Shown here piece after piece: positions 12,754-27,177 of a stretch of DNA of 64,000 nt. Source of the stretch: Aquilaria yunnanensis (taxonomy: Eukaryota; Streptophyta; Magnoliopsida; Malvales; Thymelaeaceae); contig CM077599.1 of the NCBI GenBank assembly GCA_039654915.1, forward strand, positions 28,209,501 through 28,273,500, given 5' to 3'. The translations under genes and the position numbers were made by a program. How positions within the stretch are numbered: the first letter of the stretch is position 1; every line of letters starts with the position of its first letter. A model generated the notes under the pieces. It was not told the DNA's origin and ran no database searches. It saw only the letters and a program-made list of their open reading frames with translations.

Positions 12754-14560
12754 CTAAAATGCATTCAAAAAAGGGCCGTCATCAATGTCCATCACCGACG
12801 CATCGTCGTCAAAGTTAGAAATCCTAACTTTCCCATCCTTTATCCACACTTTGTAATTTGGACCTAGATCCTCATAAGTTGATAGAAAAGAATTATTCAG
12901 GTTTGGATTGGCTTGCTCTACCGGAAAACGGTAGGAAAGAAAGCCTTCCTTGAATTCAAGGAAAACATCCTTTCCAAGCCCCATTTTTGCCTTTTGAAGG
13001 TGAGAGCTGAGCTCCCTCATGCGAGTGTTGGCCTTAGTTCAAAGACCTTGGTATGCTAGGTGACCCTTGTGCCCTACAAAACCAACTCGCTTAATTCACT
13101 CCATGATGGGTATCATAGAAGTGATTGAGCTAAAGTTAGCTTTGCCTTAGACGGTCATAGGGCCCAATGGGGCATACTCATCCATTGGTAAGGTCCTATT
13201 GACAGTGTTGATATTGCTCTCCGCCGCCTTTAACAATGATGCTTGGCGATCGGCCTCCTTAAAGGCCTTCTTCTCCTTCTCATTGGATGACTTAAGAGTA
13301 TCTGCCAGCTTCTTTGCCTCATCCTCAAGTTCCTTGATGCAGTTTTCCACCTACCTCTTTGCCTTCTTCATCAACTTGAGGTCCTTCGCTAGGGCACTTT
13401 GAGTAATACGTTCGCTCTCCAAATCCTTCATTAAGAAATCCTTAGCGTTTTGCAAGGGCTCAACTTGTAAATTAAGGGACTACATGGCCTTCATGCAAGT
13501 TGCATATCGTTCCCTAAGATTTGTAGGTAACGATAGCTTCCTGTCAAACCAAGCACATTAGAACTACTCAAAGACCAAAACACTAAAATTGCCAAAGAAT
13601 GTACCTGGAGTTGACTATAGCCTATGCTTATCATATGGTGGCTATCCGCCCGAGGGCAGTGGGCCAGAAAGTGCTAATCCTTAAGGGTCTTCAAACCCTC
13701 AAGGATATGGTGAGTATTGTATATTTGATCCTCAAGGATCAATTCACCAATACCTACTGCTCATTGAGGGTTGAAGAAGTGGTTAGGCGTGATCTCCTTT
13801 AGTGCCAGGTTATGCTTCTACACTAGGCCACGTTCACGGATCAGGCTGTAATGCTAAAAATGCTCATTAACCAACAGCTCAGGAGGACCCTACTTAGTGG
13901 ATGCCACCTTCTTGGGGATGATCCCCATTGGAATCTTGGGGGCAGGAGGAGGAAGAGAAGGGCTAATTGCCTTATCCCTTTGCGACGCCTCCTGAATCAC
14001 TTTTTGGGGCACCATCAGTGCCTTTAGGTCTGCAATAGATGAAAGTTAAAGGTCTTTGAACATTTTTCTAGAAGGGCTGGATGAAAAGACCCACAATCAG
14101 CACAAAATAACGTCAAGTCTACAAAACCAACGCGAAGGAAGGAAAATTTGTCCATGGAAGCCCTACTGTTGCTACTGTATCGAAAGACATCGGCCACTAT
14201 TGGAGCCGAGGAGCACGATCTCTTAAGAACCAACTGAGTCTCCAAATGAGACTCAGGCAAATCCACCACATGGGCTGTTGACTTGGAGGCAGAAGCCCCC
14301 AGGGACTTCTCAGCCACCCACGGAGCATGGGCCATTTTTGATTGGAAGGATTGGGATCTTTCAAGTGTCAGTGAGGGCATCGGTGACGCTTTTGCGCCTC
14401 TTCATGTACTCATTGACACAACTATTTATTTTTGCAAGAAATGAAAGGTTAGGATCAGTTGAAGGCACGAAAGTTGAAGAAAATAAAATGCCTGCATAGA
14501 ATACAACTTTTAGTATCCAAGGGGCCTCGCTGAGCCCACAACCCCAAAAGCCTCCACCAG
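12754..14560 (-). pseudogene. Antisense coiled-coil ORF behind Tat element B (decayed)
   Basis: Minus-strand frames at 14024-14564, 13147-13350 and 12754-13020 look like pieces of one protein. There is an N-terminal Ser-rich part, a charged heptad-rich coiled coil (ENCIKELEDEAKKLADTLK) and an acidic C-terminal tail (FDDDASVMDIDDGPFLNAF). It lies between pol and the expected 3' LTR and points opposite to pol. Several plant Tat-lineage elements are known to carry an extra antisense ORF in that position, so I assign it to element B by inference. Stops separate the pieces. No enzymatic motif is visible and its function is unknown. Confidence 0.45.
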
Positions 14561-14880
14561 CCATGCCTCCTAACTTTTCTCCTAGTCATCAGGATTCTTT
14601 ACATCAGGACAAGTAGATAACTCCAATGGGCCTTGCTAATTCCCGCTCATCTGAGAGTTGCCTCATCAATATCTGTATAGTGGATAGGGAACAACTCCAA
14701 AAAAATTGTTATTCCTTACCACTGACTCTAGCCCTTGAACTTGAGGAAAACAGACAATAACTCCTTTTTAATGCCAACTCAGTACATATAATCCTTCAAA
14801 CTTGGTACAATGTAACACTTAAATCCGGCCATCAACGATTGTTTATCACGCGCCACCACATCATTAACTTTTGTGATAGG

Positions 14881-15074
14881 AAAAGTTTGTTCAAAACGAT
14901 TGGTAAGAAGAGGGATGTAATTAATCGTGTGAGAAAATTAAGTTATTAAAACTTAAGACTCATTTATCTTCTCATCACAAAAGTTTGTTCAAAACGATTG
15001 GTAAGAAGAGGGATGTAATTAATCATGTGAGAAAATTAAGTTATTAAAACTTAAGACTCATTTATCTTCTCCTC
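14881..15074. repeat. 98-bp tandem duplication
   Basis: Two copies starting at 14881 and 14979 (aaaagtttgttcaaaacgat...) share nearly all bases over about 95 bp, with a single obvious change (ttaatcgtg versus ttaatcatg). This indicates a recent local duplication. Confidence 0.9.
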
Positions 15075-15562
15075 ATCTCGGATCTTTATCCCCTATTACT
15101 ACCTCGCAAACATTAGTAGCAGCACCAAAGTGCAAATTGGTCCACAACCTTCCTTTCCTTGCACATTGGTACCGGACCTTTAAAATCAATATGTTCCTTT
15201 CTCCCTCTAATCTGTTGCAAGAGATTAGAGGAATCATCAATATGCATATTGGTCCACAACCTTCTTTGCTTTACATATTGATCCCTCTAATCTCTTGTTT
15301 TTTCAAAATCTGTTGCTTGTTCAACGTGTCATTGAGTGACTTAACATTCTTTACAAAAGTGAGTTTATAATTTCAAAACTTATTTTGGTCTTCACATAGT
15401 CTTTGACCAAGTTAGACATGATAATTCCCTTACTTTCTGCAACTCAGAACGGATAAACACTGCTTATTTTTGTCACCATGTATTCTTTTCAACTAGTACA
15501 ATAATATTTATGATGACAAACACACGCATATATGCATGTATGTGTATGACAAGAAATTTGTG
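15075..15562. other. 3' flank of the beta-glucosidase gene
   Basis: No coding sequence seen. It contains a related phrase repeated twice (ttggtccacaaccttc near 15140 and 15251) and a short hairpin (ctctaatct ... agattagag) around 15206-15231. The 3' UTR and polyadenylation region of the minus-strand gene should lie here. Confidence 0.4.
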
Positions 15563-18868
<3,306 letters not shown>

Positions 18869-19206
18869 TTTTTTCCCCTTCAGGACTTCGTCTCTCTATC
18901 TTTCTTATTCTTGAGATAAAAACTAATCTTTCTGAGAAAGACTTGTATGTAGTTTATGGTAATCTTCCTCAAGAATTTAGTCCTTTTCTTTCCAGAAGGT
19001 CGCAAAGCCAAAGGCCATGTGTTGGCAAAATTTTTAGGTTGCAAAATTATTGCCGGTTATTTTAGGCTGGAGCAAAAATTTTTGTCCCACCACACTGTCC
19101 CCCCATCTATGTGCCACCACTATGTGTCACGTCTCCCTATAAAGCGTGGTAGCACTGTGCTGAACTTTTTAATTTAACATGGTCTATATCATTATTAGTT
19201 GAATAA
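18869..19206 (-). promoter_or_regulatory. Residual beta-glucosidase upstream region
   Basis: Only about 340 bp separate the ATG from the Mutator-like terminus at 19208. A weak TATA-like element (CTTTATAGG on minus, near 19140) is present. The transposon may have displaced or supplied upstream regulatory sequence; this is inference. Confidence 0.3.
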
Positions 19207-19207
19207 T

Positions 19208-19412
19208 GAGTAAATTGTACTTGTGAGCCCTATTTTTTTATTATTATCCTATTTTAGACCATAACCTTAAAATCTTATATGAGATATCCTCGACCTAAAT
19301 TTTTTGTTCCATCTTAGATTTTTGGTGGACGAAAAGTGTTAAAATTGACAGAATTGGCTACATAGCATGCCAATGTGGGCAATTTGCCACGGTGGCATTG
19401 ATGTGGCACACT
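19208..19412 (+). repeat. Left TIR of the Mutator-like element
   Basis: Matches the reverse complement of 32595-32780 with substitutions and small indels, roughly 70% by eye. Confidence 0.75.
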
Positions 19413-19691
19413 AACGTGCGTGATTTACAATGGTGGCACAATAATCAACTGTTGGTGATAATGTGACAAAGAAGAAAAATAATAAAAAAAATAAAATATA
19501 TAAAAAAAGAAAAATAATAATAAAATAATAATAATAAAAACAATCCCCAATGCCGCTGGGCTCAACTTCCTCCCTCCTCCGCCGCCTTCAGGCTCGGCCT
19601 GCTTCCCTCATCCACCTCTCCATCAATTCGCCATCTCTGGCGATATCTCATCTCCATCTTTGAATCGATGATTCTGGGGCAAATCGTACAC

Positions 19692-19696
19692 GTTGG
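19692..19696. repeat. Athila target-site duplication, left copy (GTTGG)
   Basis: Identical to the 5 bp at 32162-32166, immediately after the 3' LTR. Confidence 0.92.
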
Positions 19697-19906
19697 TGTT
19701 AAGTGCATAATTCCACGGTCAAAGTATTGACCTTTTGACAACTTTGACCGTCAAATTGTGTTGATTTTTCCTCATTGTCTTAGTTTTTCTTGGTATTTTT
19801 TGCTCATTACAGGTGTGATCGAGTGTTACGGACGGGGCATTAGAAGCAAGCTTGAGTGAGACGGCATTTGGACGAGGGACGTGGAAGAAGTGCAAAAACG
19901 AAAGTC

Positions 19907-20032
19907 GGCGCCGCGTCGCCAGAATTCACTCAGAATTGGCGACGCGTCGCCCACATTAGCAGTGTTCTGAGTTCCTGATGTTCATTTGGCGACGCGTCGC
20001 CAGAACTCGACCCATGCTGGCGACGCGTCGCC
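19907..20032. promoter_or_regulatory. CpG palindrome array in the LTR U3 region
   Basis: Four copies: a variant GGCGCCGCGTCGCC at 19907-19920 and perfect palindromes GGCGACGCGTCGCC at 19938-19951, 19988-20001 and 20019-20032. The last is part of an 18-nt palindrome (C-T flank and A-G flank). They lie 118-243 bp upstream of the TATA box, where U3 enhancers are expected. The same motifs recur at 26903-27017 and in the 3' LTR (30999-31124). Confidence 0.85.
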
Positions 20033-20149
20033 AGCAATGCTCTGTTTTGCCAAAAGCTCGCGTTTTGATGGTCCCCCACTATTTTTCCACCTGATGAGCT
20101 GGCTTGGATCGGTGATACTTATCCTTTTAGGGCTGGAATGAAGAGGAGG

Positions 20150-20158
20150 TATAAATAG
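20150..20158 (+). promoter_or_regulatory. LTR TATA box
   Basis: TATAAATAG, preceded by a purine-rich stretch. It marks the probable U3/R transcription start region. The copy in the 3' LTR is at 31242-31250. Confidence 0.75.
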
Positions 20159-21074
20159 AAGAAGAGAAAGTCCAAAAAATGGGAGCTTCTTGGCTGATTT
20201 TGATCTAGACCCAACGGGAGGCGTATTGAGCTTTTTGGAGGCGTTCTTGGGAAACTGGAACGAGAGGATCGTTGATTTCGAGCGTACAAACGTCGAGGGG
20301 GTTTTCTGGGTTTCTTCTCTTCTCTAGTTTGAGTTGTATGATTTTCGTTGTCAGTGTTATTATGGATTTGTTGATGACATTAGCTATGGATCGTGAGTAG
20401 ATTTCTTTACCTTTCTAGGGTGACTTTCCTCCCTTTGTTATTCAATGAAGTTGTTTTGTGTGTTTATGGATGAGTTCTCTTGTGTTGTTCCTTGCATTGA
20501 GCTTCTTGTTTGATGAATGGTTGGCCACCATGTCTAATGCACTAGTCCATTAAATCCTTGAGAAAGGTTTTAAGGGTGACAAAGAGGAATGGAATGGGCA
20601 TAATGTTAACTTAGATTAGAGATAATATAAGTGAACATTAGGCATTAAAAGATGGTTTAGCTCATCAACCACCTTAAGTTAAGTTGGAGCTTGAGTAAAG
20701 CCCAAGTTAGTGGAGGGTGCGCAAAAACCTATCTTGAGAAAGGGGTTTTTGATATGAAATCTTTTTGACCACACATGGAGCTTCAGATTTGGGGATCAAC
20801 TTTATTGACTAGCATTGGGTAGGAAATGAATCCTAGAGGGGTAGTCACATTTATCCTAAGTTCTATCTTTAGTACTTTCCATCTTCTTTAGAGTCATTTT
20901 TCTTGTGTTGATTAAGTTAGGTAGCTTGAGCAACTTTGATCTTTAAATCTAGATAAAATCACTAACTCTCTTGGGACGACACCTTTAATTACTCCTAAGT
21001 ATACAACGATTCCGTTCGCTTACGGGTTTTTGAGGGTAAAATTGATAAACTCATGATTTGTACAACAAAGTTTT

Positions 21075-21092
21075 TGGCGCCGTTTCCGGGGA
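21075..21092 (+). promoter_or_regulatory. Primer-binding site (tRNA-Asp type)
   Basis: TGGCGCCGTTTCCGGGGA, 7 nt after the LTR. It is complementary to the 3' end of plant tRNA-Asp with one mismatch (TTG to TTT), which is the usual Athila primer. Confidence 0.85.
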
Positions 21093-21206
21093 GTTTGATT
21101 TGATTTTTGTCTTGATTAGAAAAAATTCGGTTATTCTTGACTACTTGATTTTAATTCTCATGGTTGATGTGTTCCATTTTTGTCATATTGTAGGTATATC
21201 TAGTGC

Positions 21207-23243
21207 ATGACCCGGAGCTCTTGTTCTCATGTGTTACCACTTGATCTAGAAATTGAGAGAAGCTTGCGAGAACTTCGGCTAAGGAGTAAGGTGATTGAAG
21301 AAGAAGATACTAGTACTTTCGATTCTGTCAACATGGAAGGGAACCAAGAAGATGACTTGAGGAACCTTGGACGAGAAAGAAATGTCAATGCCATGGATCC
21401 CAATGGTGTTGAGGAGGTAATGGACAATGGAAATGGTGCTAGAAGAAGAGGAAGGCCGGTACTTGATTATTTTCGACCTCAAAGGGTAGAAGACCATGAC
21501 AACATGATAAGACCGGTGCCGCTTCGAGGGCGAGCCTTTGTGATTCCTAGCCATGTTCTCCAATTGGTGGAGGCTCATCCATTTGGAGGGACCCTTGATG
21601 AAGATCCAAACAACCATATCAAGAGGTTTGTTCGTTTATGTGATACTTTTGATTTGGATGGTGTGAGTGAAGATGCAAAAAGGATGAGACTCTTCCCATT
21701 TTCTCTTGTGGATGAAGCATCGAAATGGTTTGAAAATTTGGAGCCTACTTCGGTTCATACATGGAAAGAGCTATATGATGCATTTATTCGGAGATTCTTT
21801 CCATCTCAAAAAGCGTTTGAGCTCAAGAATGAATTGTTGGCGTTTAGGCAAAATGAATGGGAGTCACTTGCGGAGGCATGGGTGCGTTTCAAGAGGATGG
21901 TGAAGAGGGTACCCACTCAAGATATTGATCAAGCTCACCAACTTCATCTTTTCTACAATGGTTTGAGTTTAAACACCCGATTGCAAGTGGATGCCGCCGC
22001 CGGTGGTTTCTTGTTGTTGAAAGATGTGGAGGAATGCTTTGAGCTATTGAACAATATGGAAAAAAGCCTTGAGCTTAGCGGCAAACGGATCCCAAGGAAG
22101 GGTAGTGGATTGTATGAGGTCAACAAAGATACGTCTCTCCAAGCTCAACTTTCGGCACTCACTAGCATGGTGGCCAAGTTGACAAAAAATCAAGAAAAGG
22201 GGAAATTGCAACAAGCCATGGTTAGTGAGGATGTTGATGATGTGGAAGATGCCAATTTTGTGGGTTACCGGAATCCTTACCCACCCAAGCAAGGAGGAGG
22301 GAATTTCTTCCCAAGGAACCGTCAACATGAAGGATTCAACTATTCTAACCCCAAAGGCGCTATGCAACTATTAGGTGAGAATTCTAATGATACGGAAGCA
22401 TCTTTGAAAGATTTGATGAAGGGCATGATGGGAGAATTCATGCAAGAAGTGAGGGGGATGGCAAGTGGCCAAAACAAGAAGATTGGTGCATTGGAGGATG
22501 AAATGAAGACTATGCAAGCTAATACTCAAGCATCCATCAAGAATTTGGAAACTCAAATGGGCCAACTTGCAACTTCTATGAGGCAAATGCAAAAGGGTAA
22601 GTTCATACCTAGTGATACGGATGTCAACCCAATGGAGTCTTGCCAAGCTATTACGCTTAGAAGTGGTAAGAATGTGGTAACGCAAGTTAAGGAGCCACCC
22701 ATTCAAGAAGAATATCCTCCCCAAGAGCCATCCCCTTCAAGTGAAGAAGATAGATCAAAAGTTGAGGCTAAAAATGCTCCCGACAAGGAGGAAGCACCCA
22801 AGCACACACCCACCCTTCCGTACCCCCAAAGGTTCAAGCCAAAGAAGGAGGACACTCACTTTATGAGGTTTCTTGAAATCTTCAAGAAGTTGGAAATTAA
22901 TATCCCTTTCTTGGAAGCATTAAATCAAATGCCTTCCTATGCCAAATTCCTCAAGGAGTTGATTACCAAGAAAAGGAAGTTCCTCGACAACGAGCTCATT
23001 CTAATGAGAGAGGAAGCAAACGCCGTCATTCAAAGGAAGATGCCCCAAAAACTCAAGGATCCCGGGAGTTTTACGATACCTCTTGATATTGGGTCTTTCC
23101 ATTGTGATAAGGCTTTGTGCGATCTTGGGGCTAGTATTAATTTGATGCCCTTATCCATTTGTAGGAGTCTTGGCCTTGGAGAGGTGAAACCGTCATCTAT
23201 TTGCCTCCAATTGGCGGATCGGTCATTTACTTTCCCAAAATGA
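21207..23243 (+). CDS. Athila gag and start of protease
   Basis: 678 codons. A retrotransposon gag domain (PF03732-like) lies at about residues 115-230, from AHPFGGTLDEDPNNHIKRF, followed by a coiled-coil-like Gln/Met-rich stretch (about 390-480), a Pro/Glu-rich linker, and the start of an aspartic protease with CDLGASINLMPLS (Asp639). DLGA rather than D-S/T-G is usual for Athila-type proteins. No CCHC zinc knuckle is visible. The frame ends in TGA at 23241-23243, in the middle of the protease, and continues in the same frame afterwards. The stop replaces a position normally occupied by Gly in relatives, so it looks like a point mutation. A pyrimidine-TAG motif just upstream (21192) could be a splice acceptor for the leader. 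Confidence 0.9.
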   Translation: MTRSSCSHVLPLDLEIERSLRELRLRSKVIEEEDTSTFDSVNMEGNQEDDLRNLGRERNVNAMDPNGVEEVMDNGNGARRRGRPVLDYFRPQRVEDHDNMIRPVPLRGRAFVIPSHVLQLVEAHPFGGTLDEDPNNHIKRFVRLCDTFDLDGVSEDAKRMRLFPFSLVDEASKWFENLEPTSVHTWKELYDAFIRRFFPSQKAFELKNELLAFRQNEWESLAEAWVRFKRMVKRVPTQDIDQAHQLHLFYNGLSLNTRLQVDAAAGGFLLLKDVEECFELLNNMEKSLELSGKRIPRKGSGLYEVNKDTSLQAQLSALTSMVAKLTKNQEKGKLQQAMVSEDVDDVEDANFVGYRNPYPPKQGGGNFFPRNRQHEGFNYSNPKGAMQLLGENSNDTEASLKDLMKGMMGEFMQEVRGMASGQNKKIGALEDEMKTMQANTQASIKNLETQMGQLATSMRQMQKGKFIPSDTDVNPMESCQAITLRSGKNVVTQVKEPPIQEEYPPQEPSPSSEEDRSKVEAKNAPDKEEAPKHTPTLPYPQRFKPKKEDTHFMRFLEIFKKLEINIPFLEALNQMPSYAKFLKELITKKRKFLDNELILMREEANAVIQRKMPQKLKDPGSFTIPLDIGSFHCDKALCDLGASINLMPLSICRSLGLGEVKPSSICLQLADRSFTFPK

Positions 23244-24122
23244 GTGTTGGAAGATGTCTTGGTCAAAGTTGGCAAGTTTATATTTCCGGTAGACTTTGTG
23301 GTCTTGGATATGGAGGAAGATCGGAACATGCCGATTATACTTGGGAGACCATTCCTTGCTACTGGGAAGGCCGTCATTGATGTGGAAAAAGGTAATCTCA
23401 CCTTGAGAGCTAATAATGAGGAAATTACTTTTAATCTTGCTCAAGCCATGAAATCTATTGATGATGAGTTGCCCAAGTGTTACATGATTGATGTGGTTGA
23501 TTCTTGCATTGAGGAAAAAAGAGATGTTTTACTTATTACAGATCCTATTGGAAGGGCACTTGTGTGCGAAAAAGCATGTAGTGAGGAAGATCATGATGTG
23601 TTGGGTATTTTAACAACTCTTGACTTTTATGGGAAAGTGCAACTTCAAGGAAGAAGGGGAGAACAACTTTTGTCTTATGATTCCAAGGAAGAGCTTAAGT
23701 TGGAGTTGAAACCCTTACCACAAGATCTTAAGTATGTGTATCTTGGCAAGGAGGATTCTCTCCCGATGATTATTTCGTCTACTTTGACCTCTTTGGAGGA
23801 AGAAAAGTTGATTCGTGTGTTGAGGGATCATAGGAAGGCAATAGCTTGGTCTATTTCCGACATCAAGGGAATTAGCCCAGAAATTTGCATGCATAAAATT
23901 CTTATGGAAGATGATTTTAAACCCTCCATTGAAGCTCAAAGAAGGTTAAATCCAAAGATGAAGGAAGTGGTCAAAGAGGAGATTGTGAAATTGCTCAATG
24001 CCGGCATTATCTATCCAATTTCGGATTCTCCATGGGTGAGTCCGGTGCAAGTGGTGCCAAAGAAAGGCGGAACAACCGTGGTAGGCAACAATAACAATGA
24101 ATGGATTTCTACTAGTTGGTGA
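23244..24122 (+). CDS. Athila protease C-half to RT N-terminus (between stop and frameshift)
   Basis: In frame with gag after the TGA. It holds the rest of the protease ([23 protein letters not shown]), the linker, and the RT entry region ([40 protein letters not shown]). It ends at 24122 because one base is missing near 24114-24116. The reading continues one frame over. There is no start codon of its own, so it could be translated only by read-through of the upstream stop. Confidence 0.88.
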   Translation: MLEDVLVKVGKFIFPVDFVVLDMEEDRNMPIILGRPFLATGKAVIDVEKGNLTLRANNEEITFNLAQAMKSIDDELPKCYMIDVVDSCIEEKRDVLLITDPIGRALVCEKACSEEDHDVLGILTTLDFYGKVQLQGRRGEQLLSYDSKEELKLELKPLPQDLKYVYLGKEDSLPMIISSTLTSLEEEKLIRVLRDHRKAIAWSISDIKGISPEICMHKILMEDDFKPSIEAQRRLNPKMKEVVKEEIVKLLNAGIIYPISDSPWVSPVQVVPKKGGTTVVGNNNNEWISTSW

Positions 24123-26593
24123 CCAAATGGAGAGTGTGCTTTGATTACTGGAAGCTCAACAAGGCTACCCGGAAGGACCATTTCCCCCTCCCTTTTATTG
24201 ATCAAATTTTGGATAGGTTGGGGGGACATGAGTTTTATTGTTTCTTGGATGGTTATTCGGGGTACAATCAAATCGCCATAGCACCAGAAGATCAAGAAAA
24301 GACAACCTTTATTAGTCCTTGGGGCACATATGCCTTTCGAAGAATGCCATTTGGACTTTGCAACGCTCCGGCAACTTTCCAACGGTGTATGATGGCCACA
24401 TTCTCCGATATGGTGGAGAAGTGCATGGAGGTATTTATGGATGATTTTTCTGTTTTTGGAAACTCCTTTGATGCATGTTTGGATAATTTAGCCATTGTCT
24501 TGAAGAGATGTCAAAAAACTAATTTAGCCTTGAATTGGGAAAAATGTCATTTCATGGTTAAATTGGGAATTGTACTTGGGCATAAAATTTCTTGTGAAGG
24601 CATGGAGGTGGATAGAGCTAAGATTGTAGCTATTGAGAAATTGCCACCACCCTCCAATGTAAAGGGAGTGAGAAGTTTCCTAGGGCATGCCGGTTTTTAC
24701 CGAAGATTTATTAAAAATTTTTCCAAGATTGCTAAGCCATTATGCAATTTGCTTGAGAAGGATGTGCCGTTTGACTTTGATGAAAAGTGTTTGGAAGCAT
24801 TTAAGACTTTGAAGGAGAAATTGGTTAGTGCACCGGTGGTGATTCCACCCAATTGGGAGGAACCGTTTGAAATTATGTGTGATGCTAGCGATTTCGCCGT
24901 GGGGGCGGTATTGGGCCAAAGAAAGGACAAGCTTTTTCGGGTGATTTACTATACTAGTAAGACTTTGGATGGAGCTCAAAGAAATTATACCACAACGGAG
25001 AAGGAGCTTTTGGCGGTGGTATATGCAGTGGATAAGTTTCGATCCTATATTGTGGGGTCTAAGGTTGTGGTGCACACCGATCATGCGGCAATTAAATATT
25101 TATTTACCAAGAAGGATGCCAAGCCAAGACTTATAAGATGGATTCTTTTGCTTCAAGAATTCGATTTAGAAGTCAAGGATAAGAAGGGATGTGAAAACCT
25201 TGTGGCCGATCACTTATCTAGGATGGAGGGCCAAGAAAAGTCATGGGAGCAACCTATTCAAGAGCACTTCCCGAATGAAAGCTTGTTTAAGGTGGAGGGC
25301 AAGATTCCATGGTATGCGGACTATGTGAATTACCTAGCTTGTGGAGTCTTGCCACCAAACTTGTCTTACCAAGAAAAGAAGAAATTTCAAGCCAATGTCA
25401 AGCATTATCTTTGGGATGATCCTTTCCTATTCCGCCGGTGTGCCGACCAAATCATAAGAAGATGCATCTCAAGCGAGGAAGTAAAGGATGTTCTCCACCA
25501 TTGTCACTCCTCACCATGTGGCGGACACTTTGGAGCCTCCAAGACGGCAAGTAAGGCATTGCAAACCGGGTATTATTGGCCAACTTTGTTTAAAGATGCA
25601 TATACTTTCGTGAAAACATGTGATAGATGCCAAAGGTTAGGAAACATTTCTAGGAAGGATGAAATGTCATTACAAAACATTCTTGAGGTGGAAGTGTTTG
25701 ATTTGTGGGGAATAGATTTTATGGGGCCTTTTCCTCCTTCTTGTGGCAATCATTATATTTTGCTTGCGGTTGATTATGTATCTAAGTGGGTGGAAGCTAT
25801 TGCCACCCCTTCTTGTGATGCTAATGTGGTTGTTAAGTTCCTTCAAAGGAATATTTTTGCAAGGTTTGGCACTCCTAGGGCTATCATTTCCGACGAGGGA
25901 TCACATTTCATCAACAAGATGATGACTCAAGTTTTATTGAAGTATGGTGTACGGCATAATGTGTCACTCCCCTATCATCCTCAAACAAACGGGCAAGCCG
26001 AGATTTCGAACCGCGAGATCAAGAGGATATTGGAAAAGATGGTGGGCATCAACCGAAAAGATTGGTCTCAAAAGTTAAATGATGCACTTTGGGCATATAG
26101 GACGGCTTTCAAGACACCTATTGGAATGTCACCATATCGACTTGTGTACGGTAAAGCTTGCCATTTACCGATGGAGTTGGAGCACAAGTCATATTGGGCG
26201 GTTAAGAAGCTCAATTTTGATTTGAAAAATGCCCAAGAGAAGAGAGCTATTCAATTGGATGAGTTGGAGGAAATTCGCATGGATGCTTATGAGAATGCAA
26301 GGATGTACAAGGAGCGAACGAAGTTGTGGCATGACAAGATTCTTGTGAAGAAGGAGTTTCAACCGGGTCAAAAAGTGCTACTCTTCAACTCAAGGTTGGG
26401 GCTTTTTCCGGGAAAATTAAAGTCCAAATGGTCGGGACCTTTTGAGGTGATTAGAGTGCAACCATATGGAGCAGTGGAACTTAAAGGACAAGATGGGTGC
26501 ATCTTTCAAGTCAATGGTCAACGAATCAAGCCTTACTATGGTGATGAACTTAGACACATTGGTCAAACCATCTTGGCCGAACCCATCCAATGA
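24116..26593 (+). CDS. Athila RT, RNase H and integrase
   Basis: About 825 codons. [17 protein letters not shown] palm and [10 protein letters not shown] with the catalytic Asp pair at about residues 109-110. RNase H from about residue 255: [30 protein letters not shown]. Integrase: an H-H-C-C zinc module ([12 protein letters not shown] ... CDRCQ) and a core with [15 protein letters not shown] and [15 protein letters not shown], so the D-D-E residues are present. It ends with a GPF-type C-terminal module ([13 protein letters not shown]). No chromodomain. SDEGSHF has Glu where relatives usually have Gly. The frame runs to 26593 without further breaks. Expression would need the upstream 1-nt deletion to be bypassed. 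Confidence 0.92.
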   Translation: MVTKWRVCFDYWKLNKATRKDHFPLPFIDQILDRLGGHEFYCFLDGYSGYNQIAIAPEDQEKTTFISPWGTYAFRRMPFGLCNAPATFQRCMMATFSDMVEKCMEVFMDDFSVFGNSFDACLDNLAIVLKRCQKTNLALNWEKCHFMVKLGIVLGHKISCEGMEVDRAKIVAIEKLPPPSNVKGVRSFLGHAGFYRRFIKNFSKIAKPLCNLLEKDVPFDFDEKCLEAFKTLKEKLVSAPVVIPPNWEEPFEIMCDASDFAVGAVLGQRKDKLFRVIYYTSKTLDGAQRNYTTTEKELLAVVYAVDKFRSYIVGSKVVVHTDHAAIKYLFTKKDAKPRLIRWILLLQEFDLEVKDKKGCENLVADHLSRMEGQEKSWEQPIQEHFPNESLFKVEGKIPWYADYVNYLACGVLPPNLSYQEKKKFQANVKHYLWDDPFLFRRCADQIIRRCISSEEVKDVLHHCHSSPCGGHFGASKTASKALQTGYYWPTLFKDAYTFVKTCDRCQRLGNISRKDEMSLQNILEVEVFDLWGIDFMGPFPPSCGNHYILLAVDYVSKWVEAIATPSCDANVVVKFLQRNIFARFGTPRAIISDEGSHFINKMMTQVLLKYGVRHNVSLPYHPQTNGQAEISNREIKRILEKMVGINRKDWSQKLNDALWAYRTAFKTPIGMSPYRLVYGKACHLPMELEHKSYWAVKKLNFDLKNAQEKRAIQLDELEEIRMDAYENARMYKERTKLWHDKILVKKEFQPGQKVLLFNSRLGLFPGKLKSKWSGPFEVIRVQPYGAVELKGQDGCIFQVNGQRIKPYYGDELRHIGQTILAEPIQ

Positions 26594-26902
26594 AAAAAGA
26601 AGCTCAAAGGCGCCAAGCTAGAGGCGTAAAATCAAGCGCTTATCGGGAGGCAACCCGATTCCGATCACTTTCTTCTTTTCTTTTCGTTAGTTAACTTGTG
26701 TAGTGCTTTGTGATTTTCTGCTCATTTGGTCTTGTCTTGTGTGTTGATAGGTCGGGAGACCCATCGGAAAGAAGGTAGGGGGAATGGACCACATTTTCTC
26801 AACTTTAAGAGGTACCATGTTCAAAGGGTTTAAGTCTTAGGATGAAAAGATTGGGGGTACTTTGCAAAAGTTTTGAAAAATAAATGATGGTTTCGTAACG
26901 TT
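26594..26902 (+). other. Athila spacer between pol and the internal palindrome array
   Basis: Noncoding, includes a possible purine tract (ggtagggggaatgga near 26774). Nothing else seen. Confidence 0.4.
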
Positions 26903-27017
26903 GGCGACGCGTCGCCAGCGTCGGTGCCGCGTCGCCAATTTGTGCAGAAGTTCTCAGAACACTTATAACTGTGGCGACGCGTCGCCAGAATGCGTCCTGA
27001 ATTGGCGACGCGTCGCC
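26903..27017. promoter_or_regulatory. Internal CpG palindrome array upstream of ORF3
   Basis: Perfect GGCGACGCGTCGCC at 26903-26916, 26973-26986 and 27004-27017, and a variant GGTGCCGCGTCGCC at 26923-26936. This is the same composition (three perfect plus one variant) as the LTR array. It is followed by a pyrimidine-rich patch at 27040-27085, as in plant core promoters. I infer an internal promoter or enhancer for ORF3. Confidence 0.55.
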
Positions 27018-27177
27018 AAGACTGTAACCGCTGATTTAACCTCGCCTCCCTTTCACTTTTCTCACTTTTACTTTGCTCCTCCACCAAAGAAACCCCGCAA
27101 ACCTCAAACCCTACTCTTCCGTAAGCTTCACGATTTGATTTTTTGAAGTTTATTCGTCGCATCAAGCCTCTCATCAA

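Larger units (their letters stand above)
19697..21067 (+). repeat. Athila 5' LTR (1371 bp)
   Basis: Begins TGTTAAGTGCATAATTCC and ends TTTGTACAACA. Near-identical to 30789-32161. Contains four CpG-rich palindromes (19907-20032) and a TATA box at 20150. Confidence 0.95.

Noticed and set aside
19907..20032. Palindromic direct repeats considered as a CRISPR-like array
   Set aside because: Plant nuclear LTR context, irregular spacing (17-36 bp between units) and presence in both LTRs exclude it.
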